Source of the DNA: Caprella mutica
Lineage: Eukaryota > Arthropoda > Malacostraca > Amphipoda > Caprellidae
DNA length: 64,000 bases
Reading direction: 5' to 3'
Assembly (NCBI GenBank): GCA_947561585.1
Contig: CANNZV010001063.1
Coordinates: forward strand, 124,001 to 188,000
The notes below the pieces were generated by a model that was not told the origin of the DNA, did not search any database, and saw nothing but the letters and a program-made list of their open reading frames with translations. This document shows, in pieces, positions 22,297 to 32,704 of this stretch. Position 1 is the first letter of the stretch. Each line of letters begins with the position of its first letter. A program made the translations under genes and the position numbers.

Positions 22297-23249
22297 TAAA
22301 TTGCTCGAAAACAATTGCTCGAAAGACAATTGCTCGAAAACAATTGCTCGAAAAACAATTGCTCGAATGAACAATTGCTCGAAAGAACAATTGCTCGAAA
22401 GACAATTGCTCGAACGAACAATTGCTCGAATGAACAATTGCTCGAATTATCAAATTGCTCGAATGAACAAAATTGCTCGAATTATAAAATTGCACAGTTT
22501 TCAATTTAATAACAGTCAGTTATTCATGAAGTGGAGCTGCACCTAACAATCCTTGTTTCTTTTTAGTAATTGATCAATAATCATTCTATAAATGATTTTA
22601 ATTATTAATCATTCTGTATAATCTTTTTTTAGACAGTTTGTGTCCTCTCGTATGTAACATGTCAATTGAAATCATGTGGTGAATCACTTCTATTCATGTT
22701 TTTTTTATCAAAAAAAAATTTCATAGATTTATTAAAACTCTGCCATAACTTTGAGTTATTTCACCTATTGAGGTGCCACATACAGATATGCTAGTAATAA
22801 AAAAGTTTTCGGATTTATGATAAAAAAAAACATGAATAGAAGTGATTCACCACATGATTTCAATTGACATGTTACATACGAGAGGACACAAACTGTCTAA
22901 AAAAAGATTATACAGAATGAGTAATAATTAAAATTATTTACAGTATGATTAATGATCAATAATACTAAAAAGAAACAAGGATTGTTAGGTGCAGCTCCAC
23001 TTCCTGAATAACTGACTTTTATAAAATCGAAAACTGTGCAATTTCATAATTCGAGCAATTTCATAATTCGAGCAATTTTGTTAATTCGAGCAATTGTTCG
23101 TTCGAGCAATTGTTCGTTCGAGCAATTGTTTTTCGAGCAATTGTCTTTCGAGAAATTGTTCTTTCGAGCAATTGTTCATTCGAGCAATTGTTTTTCGAGC
23201 AATTGTTTTCGAGCAATTGTCTTTCGAGCAATTGTTTTCGAGCAATTTA
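22297..23249. mobile_element. Foldback element built of AATTGCTCGAA subrepeats, 953 bp
   Basis: Each arm of about 400 bp begins with about a dozen copies of an AATTGCTCGAAA(R)AAC unit (22299-22495; inverted at 23036-23248). The inner arms are also inverted (for example 22520-22700 with 22840-23010), leaving a loop of about 100 bp. This resembles foldback elements, whose termini consist of short direct subrepeats. It interrupts the DIRS Gag-RT region and has no coding capacity; the open frames inside are products of the subrepeats. Confidence 0.85.
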
Positions 23250-23270
23250 CCGGCTACCGTTTCTAATGAT
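23250..23270. repeat. Flanking duplication of the 22297 foldback (right)
   Basis: CCGGCTACCGTTTCTAATGAT; see 22270-22290. Confidence 0.65.
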
Positions 23271-25063
23271 GTAAGTAATGTGATCGGAGGTAGATTAAAG
23301 TTTTTCTATGATTACTGGAAGACATTGACTACTGATGCTTTCATTCTGAGTGCAATTAGGGGTGCAAAAGTTGATTTTTATTCCGAATTCTCTCAACTTT
23401 GTTGGAGGACAAAAATAAAATAAATGTGACTATTGATAAATTCATTGATGTTCAAATTATTCACGAAGTAGATCATTGCGAAAGAGAGTACATTAGTAAT
23501 ATTTTTCCTGTGCCCAAGCCAAATGGTGATGTGCGAATTATACTAAAGCTAAAACCCCTCAATCTCCATGTCACTTATGAACATTTCAAAAAGGAAAGTT
23601 TAAATACAGCTTTAGGTTTGATTACTGAAAATCGTTTCATGGCATCAATTGATTTAAAGGATACTTATTATTCTGTGAGTGTTGATAGCTCTTATCGTAA
23701 ATTTCTGAGATTTTTCTGAAATGGGAAACTTTTCGAGAATACCTGCTTGGCTCAAGGTTTAAGTTGTGCTCCGAGGCTATTCACTAAAATCATGAAACCT
23801 GTTTTTGCCAAATTACGTTCAGAAGGTTATATATCTGTGTATTACTTGGAAGACTCTCTTTTAATTGGTGGTGACTCACGTTCATGCCTTCAAAATGTTT
23901 TCGCAACTAAAGAAATTTTAGAAAAGGCAGGATTTATCATTAATCGTGAGAAATCTGTTGTAATTCCCTCACAAACTATAACCTTTTTAGGATTTTGTCT
24001 TAACTCTTGTACCATGACCGTTTCGATACCCAAGGAGAAGAAGGCTCGCATAACTAACTTGTGTACTAAATTTTTATCGTACCAAACTTTTGTAATTCGA
24101 GAAGTGACTCGTTTTATCGGAGTTCTGGTTTCTAGTTTACCAGCTTTTCAGTATGGTGCTCTATTTTATATGTATCTTGAATGTTCCAAAATTGAAGCTT
24201 TAAAAGAAAAGAAAGGTAACTTTGATGCTTACATGACCATAAACGAAGAGTCACGAAGTGAAATAACTTGGTGGCTTCAAAATGTTGACCTTGGGTTTAG
24301 TCCGATTAAGACACCACCTCCTTCAGTTTTTATTAAAACAGATGCCTCAAATATTGACTGGGGATATGTTTATGATACTGTCAGTACTGGTGGACATTGG
24401 TCTCCAGAGGAAGAACCTTTGCATACTAACGTACTAGAATTACGGGCTATATATTACGGTCTCAAAAGTTTCTTAAATGATGCTAGCTATTCTCATATTA
24501 GAATACAAACTGATAACTCCATTGCTGTTTCCTACATTAATAACTTTGGTGGTGTCAAATCTATGTCTTGCTTTTCTGAAACTAGACTTATTTGGCTCTG
24601 GGCTCTTGAGCGTAGTAATCATCTAAGTGCTGAGCATATTCCTGGTTCTTTGAATTACTTAACTGATAGAGCTAGTAGAGTATTTGATGTTAATACTGAA
24701 TGGGAGTTGTCACCTATAATATTTGATATGTTATGTAAAAAGTTTGGATCATTTGACATAGATTTATTTGCTTTCTATCTTAATACTAAATGTAAATTTT
24801 TTTGTTCATGGAAGCCTGATCCTAAAGCTCATTTTGTTGATGCATTTAATTGTAACTGGGACTCATTCAGACTCGCATATATTTTTCCTACTTTCAGTAT
24901 AATTATGAGATGTCTCCTAAAACTGTGTCACGATCAAGCTCAAGCAGTTTTCGTTGCTCCTCTCTGGATAACACAACCATGGTTCCCCAAAATGATGCGA
25001 ATGCTGATAGAAGTACCTGTGGTTCTACTTCTAGGTGTGTTGCGTCTTCCCTTCAAGGAATGA
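23250..25063 (+). pseudogene. DIRS reverse transcriptase, RNase H and methyltransferase-like region, broken
   Basis: The RT starts with VIGGRLKFFYDYWKTLTTDA (23280 onward), the usual entry to DIRS RT. It shifts frame near 23400 and continues with FPVPKPNGDVRIILKLKPLN and MASIDLKDTYY. One TGA at 23717-23719 interrupts, probably in place of Trp. The catalytic box reads YLED rather than YxDD (23840-23851), removing an essential Asp. RNase H follows (IKTDASN at 24331, LELRAIYYGL, IQTDNS). Then comes the FDIDLFAFYLNTKCKFFCSW / WITQPWFP region that corresponds to the methyltransferase-like domain of DIRS elements. Clearly non-functional. Confidence 0.8.
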
Positions 25064-26150
25064 GTGAATCACAAACAACACTAGCATTTACGCCTCATTG
25101 TGTGTCATTTATCAGGGAATTCCTCCAGAAGCGACAGTTTTCGGAGCACGCTCTCAACTTCATATGTAGTTCATGGCGTGAGTCAACCCAATATCAATAT
25201 GAAATATATTTTAGAAAATGGATTAATTTCTGTGGTGAACAAAAGGTGGATCCCATGCTCTATGATGAAGTGATTTGTGTAAATTTTCTCTCTAGGCTTT
25301 TTAGTGAAGGCAAAAGTTACAGTGCTTTATCCACGTTCCTCATAAACTCCATTGGAATTACTGTGGGTAATTCATGTATTGTTAAACGATTCATGAAAGG
25401 AGTCTTTGAATTGAAACCTCCGACTCCTCGTTATCATGTTATTTGGGATGTTTCGATTGTTTTTGATTTATTAAGGAATTATTTTCCTTTAGAGGACTTA
25501 CCTCTGAATGTTCTTTTAAATGTTTAATGCTTTTGGCTTTATCATCTATGCAATGCATTCTAACTCTAGAGGCTATTGATATATCTTCAATTAGAAATTT
25601 GGGTGACTCTGTGCATATTCCGATCTATAAACTACTGAAACAATCCAGTATTCGGAATCATAAATTTGCTATTTTACTTCACATGTTTGAGGAAGACTTG
25701 GCTATTCGTCCAGTATGGACTCTCAGGCACTACCTCGATAGGACAAAGTCTATCAGAGGCGAGTATACTCAACTCTTCATCAGTTTCATTAAGCCAGTGG
25801 GCTGTGCTTCTCTAAGTAGATGGTTAAAGAATGTTTTTGATGAAGCTGGAATAGATTCATCTATTTTCACGGCTCATAGTACCAGAGCAGCCACTGCCTC
25901 ATCTGCTGATAGAAATGACGTACCTATTGATGAGATACTTCAAACGGCTGGATGGGCAAATGCAAATACTTTCCAAAAATTCTATTCTAAAGCAGTTTTG
26001 CTTCTTGATATGGTCTCTGATTCGCCCTCAGTTGTTTCTTTAAAGTCTCGCATAGTCCCTTGTCTACGCCGTAAGGAAAGATCAAGAATACCCTGTGAAG
26101 TAATTGCAGTCTCACTGCAACTTACAAGTAAGTCTAGTGTAACTTTCTAA
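25010..26150 (+). pseudogene. DIRS tyrosine recombinase, one frameshift and lost catalytic Arg
   Basis: The recombinase frame overlaps the end of the RT frame, as usual in DIRS. The N-terminal SAM-like part reads WRESTQYQYEIYFRKWINFC (25168 onward). The frame shifts near 25525, then the catalytic domain runs LMLLALSSMQCILTLEAIDI. The position normally held by the first catalytic Arg of the R-H-R-Y set reads Cys (TGC at 25549-25551), which a CpG transition of CGC would give. The AHSTRAA box (25870-25891) and FQKFYSKA tyrosine region (25972-25996) remain. The enzyme would join cDNA circles into the genome. Confidence 0.8.
26040..26146 (+). repeat. Internal complementary region of the coding DIRS element
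   Basis: It overlaps the recombinase 3' end. TCGCATAGTCCCTTGTCTAC through GTGAAGTAATT is the complement of the left end 20065-20125; the following 26104-26146 should mirror a right terminus that is missing from the window. Confidence 0.7.
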
Positions 26151-27424
26151 TTTTCGTTGACAATTGATGGCAACGTATTGTCAAGGAAACAAATTATGAA
26201 TACAGTTAGAATATTAATTACAAAAATCGTGGATTTTTCAATCAATATTTTGAGATTTGGCACCGTTGCTTAGGATAAGCCCCGCCTTTTTGTAGTAACT
26301 GGAAAAGATGCCAATAAGTTAATAGTAAATGACAATGAAGATACCAATTAGTGAATTTTAATTGAATATGCAAAGATGGTGTCAATTAAATTATGTCATA
26401 GTAATATACAAACTTAACATTTCGATTTATGTTATTAAAACTATTAATCTTTCGACGAAATATTGATATTTATTATTGTTTCGCTGAATTATAATACTTG
26501 GCGTCTATTTCCCATATATTTTAAACATGTATGTAACTACAGTAACAGGGACTTCATAATCTAGTAAACATGTGGTTACCCTGATCTAGACCTATGTAGC
26601 AACAGATTAAATAATGTATCAAATTAGGATGGAAATAAATGAATCCATGTTTTCACTCATTTATTGTCTTTGAATTGATTTTCAATTCATCTTCATTCTT
26701 TCATCTATATAAGTAAAAAAATAGCTTCTGAATAACACAACAAATTGTTTGTCTTTCTTAAATTTAATATTTATAAACTTTTCATAGATTAAACCTTCGG
26801 CACAGTACGATCAGTTAGGAAGGTTAAAACTAAAATTAAAGCGTAGTTTTTACATTTAATACACTCTAATAGCATCATAAAAAATTGGGAATAAAGTGAA
26901 TTTCCATTATTGTTGAGACCAGCTACGAGAAGAGCCTAAAAACAGCTCCTGTATTTTCTTAGGGATTCCGTAAAAAACGTTACTAATCTTTTAAATTCAT
27001 CAGATTCGTCTGAACTCTGAAAAAAACTTCAAACTGTAGCCCAAGAAGGAAACTAATTACGAAATTTTACTTTAATGATTGAAAATCGAAAGATTTCGTT
27101 AGGATTTCCATTTATTTTTTACAGAGGAAACACCTCTTTGTTCTTACTTTTGATGAACGCGAAATAGTTGACTTTAATACCTCCATAAATTTATTTGTAT
27201 AGAAAACACAAGTACTATGGACTATTTTTCTCTAAATAAAAATAGAATCTAACCATATTTCGTATTCAAAATGCTAAACAAACTCATTATTGTTTTTATT
27301 AATAATTACACATTAAATTGCTAGCCCATCATTTACTTCCAACCCAAAAGCAATTTCCATATTAGTTTTTAATCGGACTAGGGGGGGGGGGAGATTCTGT
27401 ATTCTACTCTAACTCATATTGATG
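26151..27424. other. AT-rich non-coding sequence
   Basis: Nothing recognisable. A run of 12 G lies at about 27382-27393. Confidence 0.5.
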
Positions 27425-28035
27425 AAGTAAAAAAGATACAAGGGACTTCGTAGAAACAGCCAGAAAGAAAATAATTAATGTAATCTAGATGATGAGACAT
27501 AACACCTTGCAATTGAACATTTTAATCATACGCATGCTTATTAGCCCCCAGGAGCTCTATCTTGAAGCTGTGGTGAATGGAAGAGAAGTGGGATGGCGTT
27601 CCTTGGGCCCCGAACTGTTGTAATTTGGATTAGGTATTGTCTATTTTCATTTTTACCATTTATATTATCTTTATCATTTTTTTAACGCTATTTGCAGTTT
27701 TGGAGGATAGCACAAAGGTTATGCTCTTCAACTACAAGGTCTTAGATTTTGTGTTAGGTAGGCTTATTTACTATCAACTCTTCATTTTCCTCTTCCATCC
27801 TAGAGTCCAGCCTCCGGAGCTTGTGTCCCTTTTCATTACATTCCTTGGTAAGTGACTGCATTCGTGGAGTAGCTTTTCTGCATCCATGAGAATAGTCACT
27901 GACGGTGGTAGGTGACTTTGTTCATGGAATTACTTTTCTTTCTTCTTCCAGTCCTTTGTATTTAATTTCCTTTTGACGTCAGCGAAATAGTCACGATATG
28001 ACTGAAGCAGAAGTTAAACCCCTACTAAAATACAT
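27425..28035 (+). repeat. Single-arm copy of the giant palindrome family
   Basis: Parallel to the right arm at 9530-10015: GGTGAATGGAAGAGAAGTGG, CTTAGATTTTGTGTTAGGTAG, ACATTCCTTGGTAAGTGAC and CCTTTTGACGTCAGCG match. More diverged than the arms at 435-10441. Confidence 0.75.
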
Positions 28036-28395
28036 AAAATTAAATATATAGCGATCAACCAAAATTTAAGGTTACGTTAACCCAACTAATATATAAACAT
28101 TATAGAAAAAAAAAACAATAAAATAAATTTTTCCTGATAAGGTCCTAAAGTATCACTATATATTATGCATCATATCCCATCCGCGTTTAGAAATAATTTT
28201 CCTATTCACAAATAATTCTATATCCAGTATCCCTTACCAATCTATAAAAAAATGAAAACGTAGCAAGTTTATAAGTTGGCTTTTCCTTACAATTGACTTT
28301 TCCTCTCTAATTTGTTTTATAATAATATTAATAGATACGGATTTTTTATCTGATTTACACTTCTTTAATATTGGATAAAACTGTAGTTCCACCTA

Positions 28396-29996
28396 CACTG
28401 CAAACCGAAAGAGTTTGCAAGTGAACAAAATTGAATTATTTCAGACAGGAAAATAATAGAACTTAAGTAGATCTCATTTTTTAATATGAAAATGCATTAA
28501 GAAAACAAAAATTTCATATTTAAGTTATACAAAAATATATATCACAAGTTATTACTTAAATTCATTATTTCAGTGAACCGATACAGTATGCAAAACTCAA
28601 AAATCTAACTAAAAATAACAAATAGTCTTCTTTTTCCTAATATTTGCACATTTTATCATGCACATTGATGTTATAATAAATATGAAATATTTTCCTATTT
28701 ATAATTCATGATATAATGGATTATCAAATTATTGAACTATTAATCAACTCAGAGATTCATTTCACATGTTCAAATCTTCCACCTTTGGCTTTTATCAGCT
28801 TAACTAGCCTCTTATCAACACCTTTAACAAGATTATTCAAGTTTACTTCAGAAACGTCTCTGCATGCTTTGCAAACAGCTTCCCACAAGGTATCTACGCT
28901 AGAATACTGCCTGTTATTCTCATAAACCTTTCTTTTAATCAGCGACCACAGCATCTCAATTGGGTTTAAGTCAGGGCTATTAGGAGGCCAAATCATTAGC
29001 TTTGAACCATCAATGCCCTGATCGCCAAGCCATGCTCTGGAGTGCCTGGAAGCATGTGAAGGAGCGTTATCTTGCATAAAGATGAAGGTTTCCCTTTCCT
29101 CATCTGATAGCCTTTGATACCACGGAAGGAAATTTGTTGTTAGAAAGCTACAGTAGTTCTGAGAGTTAAGTTTGACACCTTGTTCAACTCTGAATGGACC
29201 AACAATAACATTTCCAAGCAATCCTGCCCAAAACATTACGCCTCCCCCACCTTGCTGTCTTCTCATCCGATTGCGGGATTGTCTTCCATTCAAAACCCAT
29301 CCTCTTGCCCAACCATCCGGTCCATCCAAGGTGGCCCTGCACTCATCTGTCCAGAGCACCTTGCTGAAATCTTGCTTAAGGTATCTATCAGCCCATTCAA
29401 GTCTCTTTTGACGGTGTAATTTGGATAGAGGAGGTGAAGCGACCACTTTCTTGACTGCTCCACACTTTCGAAGGTACACGTTGCGGGTTGTTTTGGGTAT
29501 ATCAGGTATCCCAGCTTCATCAAAAATTGTCTTACTGGTTGCATTGGGGTTCTTTATCAGTGCAAATTTCAATTTACGAATTTGGGCAGGAGAAAGCACT
29601 TTTGGTTTTGACTTTTTGGGTGTTTTTCGGATGACGCCACCGTGCTCGACAAATTTCTTAATTGTGCGATGATCACGCATCAATTGTTTGGCAATGAAGC
29701 ATGTGGATTTACCGGCAGATAGTAGCTTTGTAATTTGTTTGGTTTCATCTACCGTTAATTGAACTCCTTTTGCCATATTTAGGATGCTTGCAAACTTTAT
29801 TGGTTCACCTAAATTTCAACTTAAATAACATTATAGTGTAAATTCCTGCAAGAGAAATAATTCTATTAAAGTGTAAACAAAAATTATAATCATTGTACAT
29901 AAGTAATAAGTTAGATACTACGATTTTAAGATTTACCATTCGTATATTAGAAAAAGAACTAAAATGTAGACTTGCAAACTCTTTCGGTTCGCAGTG
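28396..29996 (-). mobile_element. Tc1/mariner DD37E transposon, structurally complete
   Basis: TA target duplications (28394-28395, 29997-29998) flank a 1.6-kb element. Each end has an outer repeat CACTGC(A/G)AACCGAAAGAG reading on to TTTGCAAG and an inner, similar repeat (GTGAACC.AT..AGT.TGCAA at about 28573-28596 and 29787-29808). This is the IR/DR arrangement of two transposase-binding sites per end. A single transposase gene lies between. Confidence 0.9.
28757..29776 (-). CDS. Tc1/mariner-superfamily transposase, DD37E type, intact
   Basis: A 339-residue uninterrupted frame starting at ATG 29776, the usual length for the family. The N-terminus has paired helix-turn-helix segments (about residues 10-45 and 65-110) around a basic TPKKSKPK stretch that could act as nuclear signal and minor-groove contact. 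The catalytic residues are D in LWTDECRA (about 142), D in MQDNAPSH (about 237) and E in DLNPIEMLW (about 275), with 37 residues between the second D and E. That spacing defines DD37E rather than classic DD34E Tc1. The enzyme cuts and pastes the element at TA sites. No disabling change is visible, so it could be active, though host promoter use is unknown. Confidence 0.9.
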   Translation of the reverse strand: MAKGVQLTVDETKQITKLLSAGKSTCFIAKQLMRDHRTIKKFVEHGGVIRKTPKKSKPKVLSPAQIRKLKFALIKNPNATSKTIFDEAGIPDIPKTTRNVYLRKCGAVKKVVASPPLSKLHRQKRLEWADRYLKQDFSKVLWTDECRATLDGPDGWARGWVLNGRQSRNRMRRQQGGGGVMFWAGLLGNVIVGPFRVEQGVKLNSQNYCSFLTTNFLPWYQRLSDEERETFIFMQDNAPSHASRHSRAWLGDQGIDGSKLMIWPPNSPDLNPIEMLWSLIKRKVYENNRQYSSVDTLWEAVCKACRDVSEVNLNNLVKGVDKRLVKLIKAKGGRFEHVK

Positions 29997-30095
29997 TATA
30001 CAAGTATACAGTCATCAGTTTGAAATTTTATAAAGGACTTTGAAGAAAAGATTATTACAGAAAGAACTTCTAATTCACCTATCACCAATGTTAAA

Positions 30096-30166
30096 GGACA
30101 CAGGAAAGCTACTCCGTGAAAATACAATCACTTAGTAATAGTAACGCGAACAATTGTGACTGCACT
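30096..30166 (-). repeat. Palindrome-family fragment and hAT target site
   Basis: AGCTACTCCGTGAA matches the palindrome arm near 1000; the stretch continues after the hAT-like element at 32111-32160 (GAGGGAAATGAAGAGGT). ACTGCACT at 30159-30166 is the left target duplication. Confidence 0.6.
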
Positions 30167-32110
30167 CAGAGATGGGCGGGAAAGTACTTCCCAAGTACCA
30201 AGTAAAAGTACTAAGTAACAAGTATGTACTTCAAGTACTACTTGAAGTACTTTCTAAAAAGTACTTTGAATAATTACTTAGAAGTACTTTTTACAATTAC
30301 TTGTTACTTTCCAAGTAAAAAGTACTTTGCAAAGTACATTTTTCCTTTCAGTCAAGAGATTTTAAAAGATTAGTTCTAAAATCTCTACAAAATTAATTAT
30401 TTTTCTCATCAAAACTGTATTTACAGCAACTGGATAAAAACTAGAGTTTGAAGAGGTCCAACATGTTGGAAAATTGTTTGTCAAGCATTAAAATTGAAAA
30501 CTTTGTCAAACAGTAGAATCGAACACTAAGACTGTAAGACATTGTATACTTTTATGTGATGGTGAATATTTATATATTCTGACATACAATCATGTATAGA
30601 GACTATGAGTTATATTGACCAATTTAAGTACATTGAATATAATTATTTTATGATACCTAGATATCACAACCAATATTTACCAAACACATTGACGAATTAT
30701 AAGCGTGTGGACGTGATGCACTATCAGAGTAAAGAGTCACTGTGATGATGTACTATATCAGAGAAAAGAGTCATTGTGATGATGTACTATCAGAGAAAAG
30801 AGTCACTGTGATGATGTACTATCAGAGAAAAGAGTCACTGTGATGATATACTATCAGAGAAAAGAGTCACTGAGAAGATGTACTATCAGAGAAAAGAGTC
30901 ACTGTGATGATGTACTATCAGAGAAAAAAGTCACTGTGATGATGTATTATCAGAGAAAAGAGTCACTGTGATGATGTACTATCAGAGAAAAGAGTCACTG
31001 TGATGATGTACTATCAGAGAAAAGAGTCACTGTGATGATGTACTATCAGAGAAAAGAGTCACTGTGATGATGTACTATCAGAGAAAAGAGTCACTGAGAT
31101 GATGTACTATCAGAGAAAAGAGTCACTGAGATGATGTACTATCAGAGAAAAGAGTCACTGTGATGATATATTATCAGAGAAAAAAGTCACTGAGAAGATG
31201 TACTATCAGAGAAAAAAGTCACTGAGAAGATGTACTATCAGAGAAAAGAGTCACTGAGAAGATGTACTATCAGAGAAAAGAGTCACTGAGAAGATGTACT
31301 ATCAGAGAAAAGAGTCACTGAGAAGATGTACTATCAGAGAAAAAAGTCACTGTGATGATGTACTATCAGAGAAAAGAGCCACTGTGATGATGTACTATCA
31401 GAGAAAAGAGTCACTGTGATGATGTACTATCAGAGAAAAGAGTCACTGTGATGATGTACTATCAGAGAAAAGAGTCACTGTGATGATGTACTATCAGAGA
31501 AAAGAGTCACTGTGATGATGTACTATCAGAGAAAAGAGTCACTGTGATGATTTACTATCAGAGAAAAGAGTCACTGTGATGATGTACTATCAGAGAAAAG
31601 AGTCACTGTGATGATGTACTATCAGAGAAAAGAGTCACTGTGATGATGTACTATCAGAGAAAAGAGTCACTGAGAAGATGTACTATCAGAGAAAAGAGTC
31701 ACTGAGATGATGTACTATCAGAGAAAAGAGTCACTGAGATGATGTACTATCAGAGAAAAGAGTCACTGAGATGATGTACTATCAGAGAAAAGAGTCACTG
31801 AGATGATGTACTATCAGAGAAAAGAGTCACTGAGATGATGTACTATCAGAGAAAAGAGTCACTGTGATGATGTAATATAAGAGAAAAGAGTCACTGTGAT
31901 GATGTACTATCAGAGAAAAGAGTCACTGAGATGATGTACTATAAGAGTTAACAGCATAAACTATTAGTTTTTAAATTGTATAGTAAATGTACTTGGTTCT
32001 TGAAAGTACTTTTTTATTTGAGTACTTGGGCAACTACTTCAAGTACATTGATTTACGAGTACTTGTACTTAGTACTTAAGTACTTTCGATGTACTTTTCG
32101 CCCATCTCTG
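30167..32110. mobile_element. Non-autonomous hAT-like element carrying a minisatellite
   Basis: The ends are inverted repeats, CAGAGATGGGCGGGAAAGTAC on the left and the complement of CAGAGATGGGCGAAAAGTAC on the right, followed by GTACTT-rich subterminal motifs on both sides. The 8-bp target duplication ACTGCACT (30159-30166, 32111-32118) and CAGAG-type end are hAT hallmarks. No transposase is present. About two thirds of the element is a 32-bp tandem repeat. Confidence 0.85.
30712..31954 (+). repeat. 32-bp minisatellite, about 39 units
   Basis: The unit is close to ACTATCAGAGAAAAGAGTCA + CTGTGATGATGT. Three main variants differ at CTGTGATGAT, CTGAGATGAT and CTGAGAAGAT and occur in runs, indicating block-wise expansion. 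It is confined to the interior of the hAT-like element. Confidence 0.95.
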
Positions 32111-32118
32111 ACTGCACT

Positions 32119-32704
32119 TAAACACAGGTAGAGGGAAATGAAGAGGTTACATAATATGATGTCTACGAGTCTACCTATAAATTAGTAACTTAATACTACC
32201 GTTGCTGGTAAAAACATAAACTGAACTTCTGATGTTTCTTGACAAATTTCTTCGTTCTATAATTTGTTTATGAGTTTAATTTTTGTGCGATTTTAATATA
32301 TTATCGCGTATTGAGTAATACCAATCACATGCTTAGTAACATTTAGTGTTGTTTATTTGCAGACCAGTGTGGTAGGCTTTGTTTATGAATTAAGCTTATT
32401 AAATGATTGCTTTTGATTGGTAATTATATTATACGTATCACAATTCTGTCCAAATTACAATATTTCATTGATAATGGTATAGGAAATAACAATATTCTCG
32501 ATTAGTTAAACTCTCTTAGATATCGGAGGACACTCAGTTTCTGAGGCTTAGTTTGCAAAGCACTAGTGGTATAGAAACGAGAAAACTGTCAATTTTTAAT
32601 AATTCAATCTCCTCTAATTTCCATTATTCCATGGAAGTTAATATATCCAGTAAGTGAGTGACTATAAAGAAAAATTGGACTCAGCTATTGCGAGAAGTAG
32701 ATTA
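32119..32704. other. Non-coding AT-rich flank
   Basis: 32119-32160 continues the palindrome-family fragment; beyond that nothing is recognised. Confidence 0.45.

Larger units (their letters stand above)
20065..26146 (+). mobile_element. DIRS retrotransposon with coding regions, decayed
   Basis: The left end (AATTACTTCACATGATATTC, 20065-20125) is complementary to the ICR-like region 26040-26146 that follows the recombinase. Gag, RT-RNase H, methyltransferase-like and tyrosine recombinase regions follow in the DIRS order. The ICR also contains sequence expected from the right extremity (from 26104), but no right terminal repeat is found after it, so the 3' end is missing. The genes have frameshifts, a nonsense codon and lost catalytic residues. 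A foldback element interrupts Gag-RT at 22297-23249. Confidence 0.85.

Noticed and set aside
22194..22546. Several open frames on both strands around 22194-22546 and 23036-23423
   Set aside because: They are translations of the AATTGCTCGAA subrepeats of the foldback, read in every frame; the repeat unit happens to lack stops.
30712..31954. Possible CRISPR array because of regular 32-bp units
   Set aside because: Units are contiguous tandem repeats with no unique spacers, inside an hAT-like element of a eukaryotic genome.
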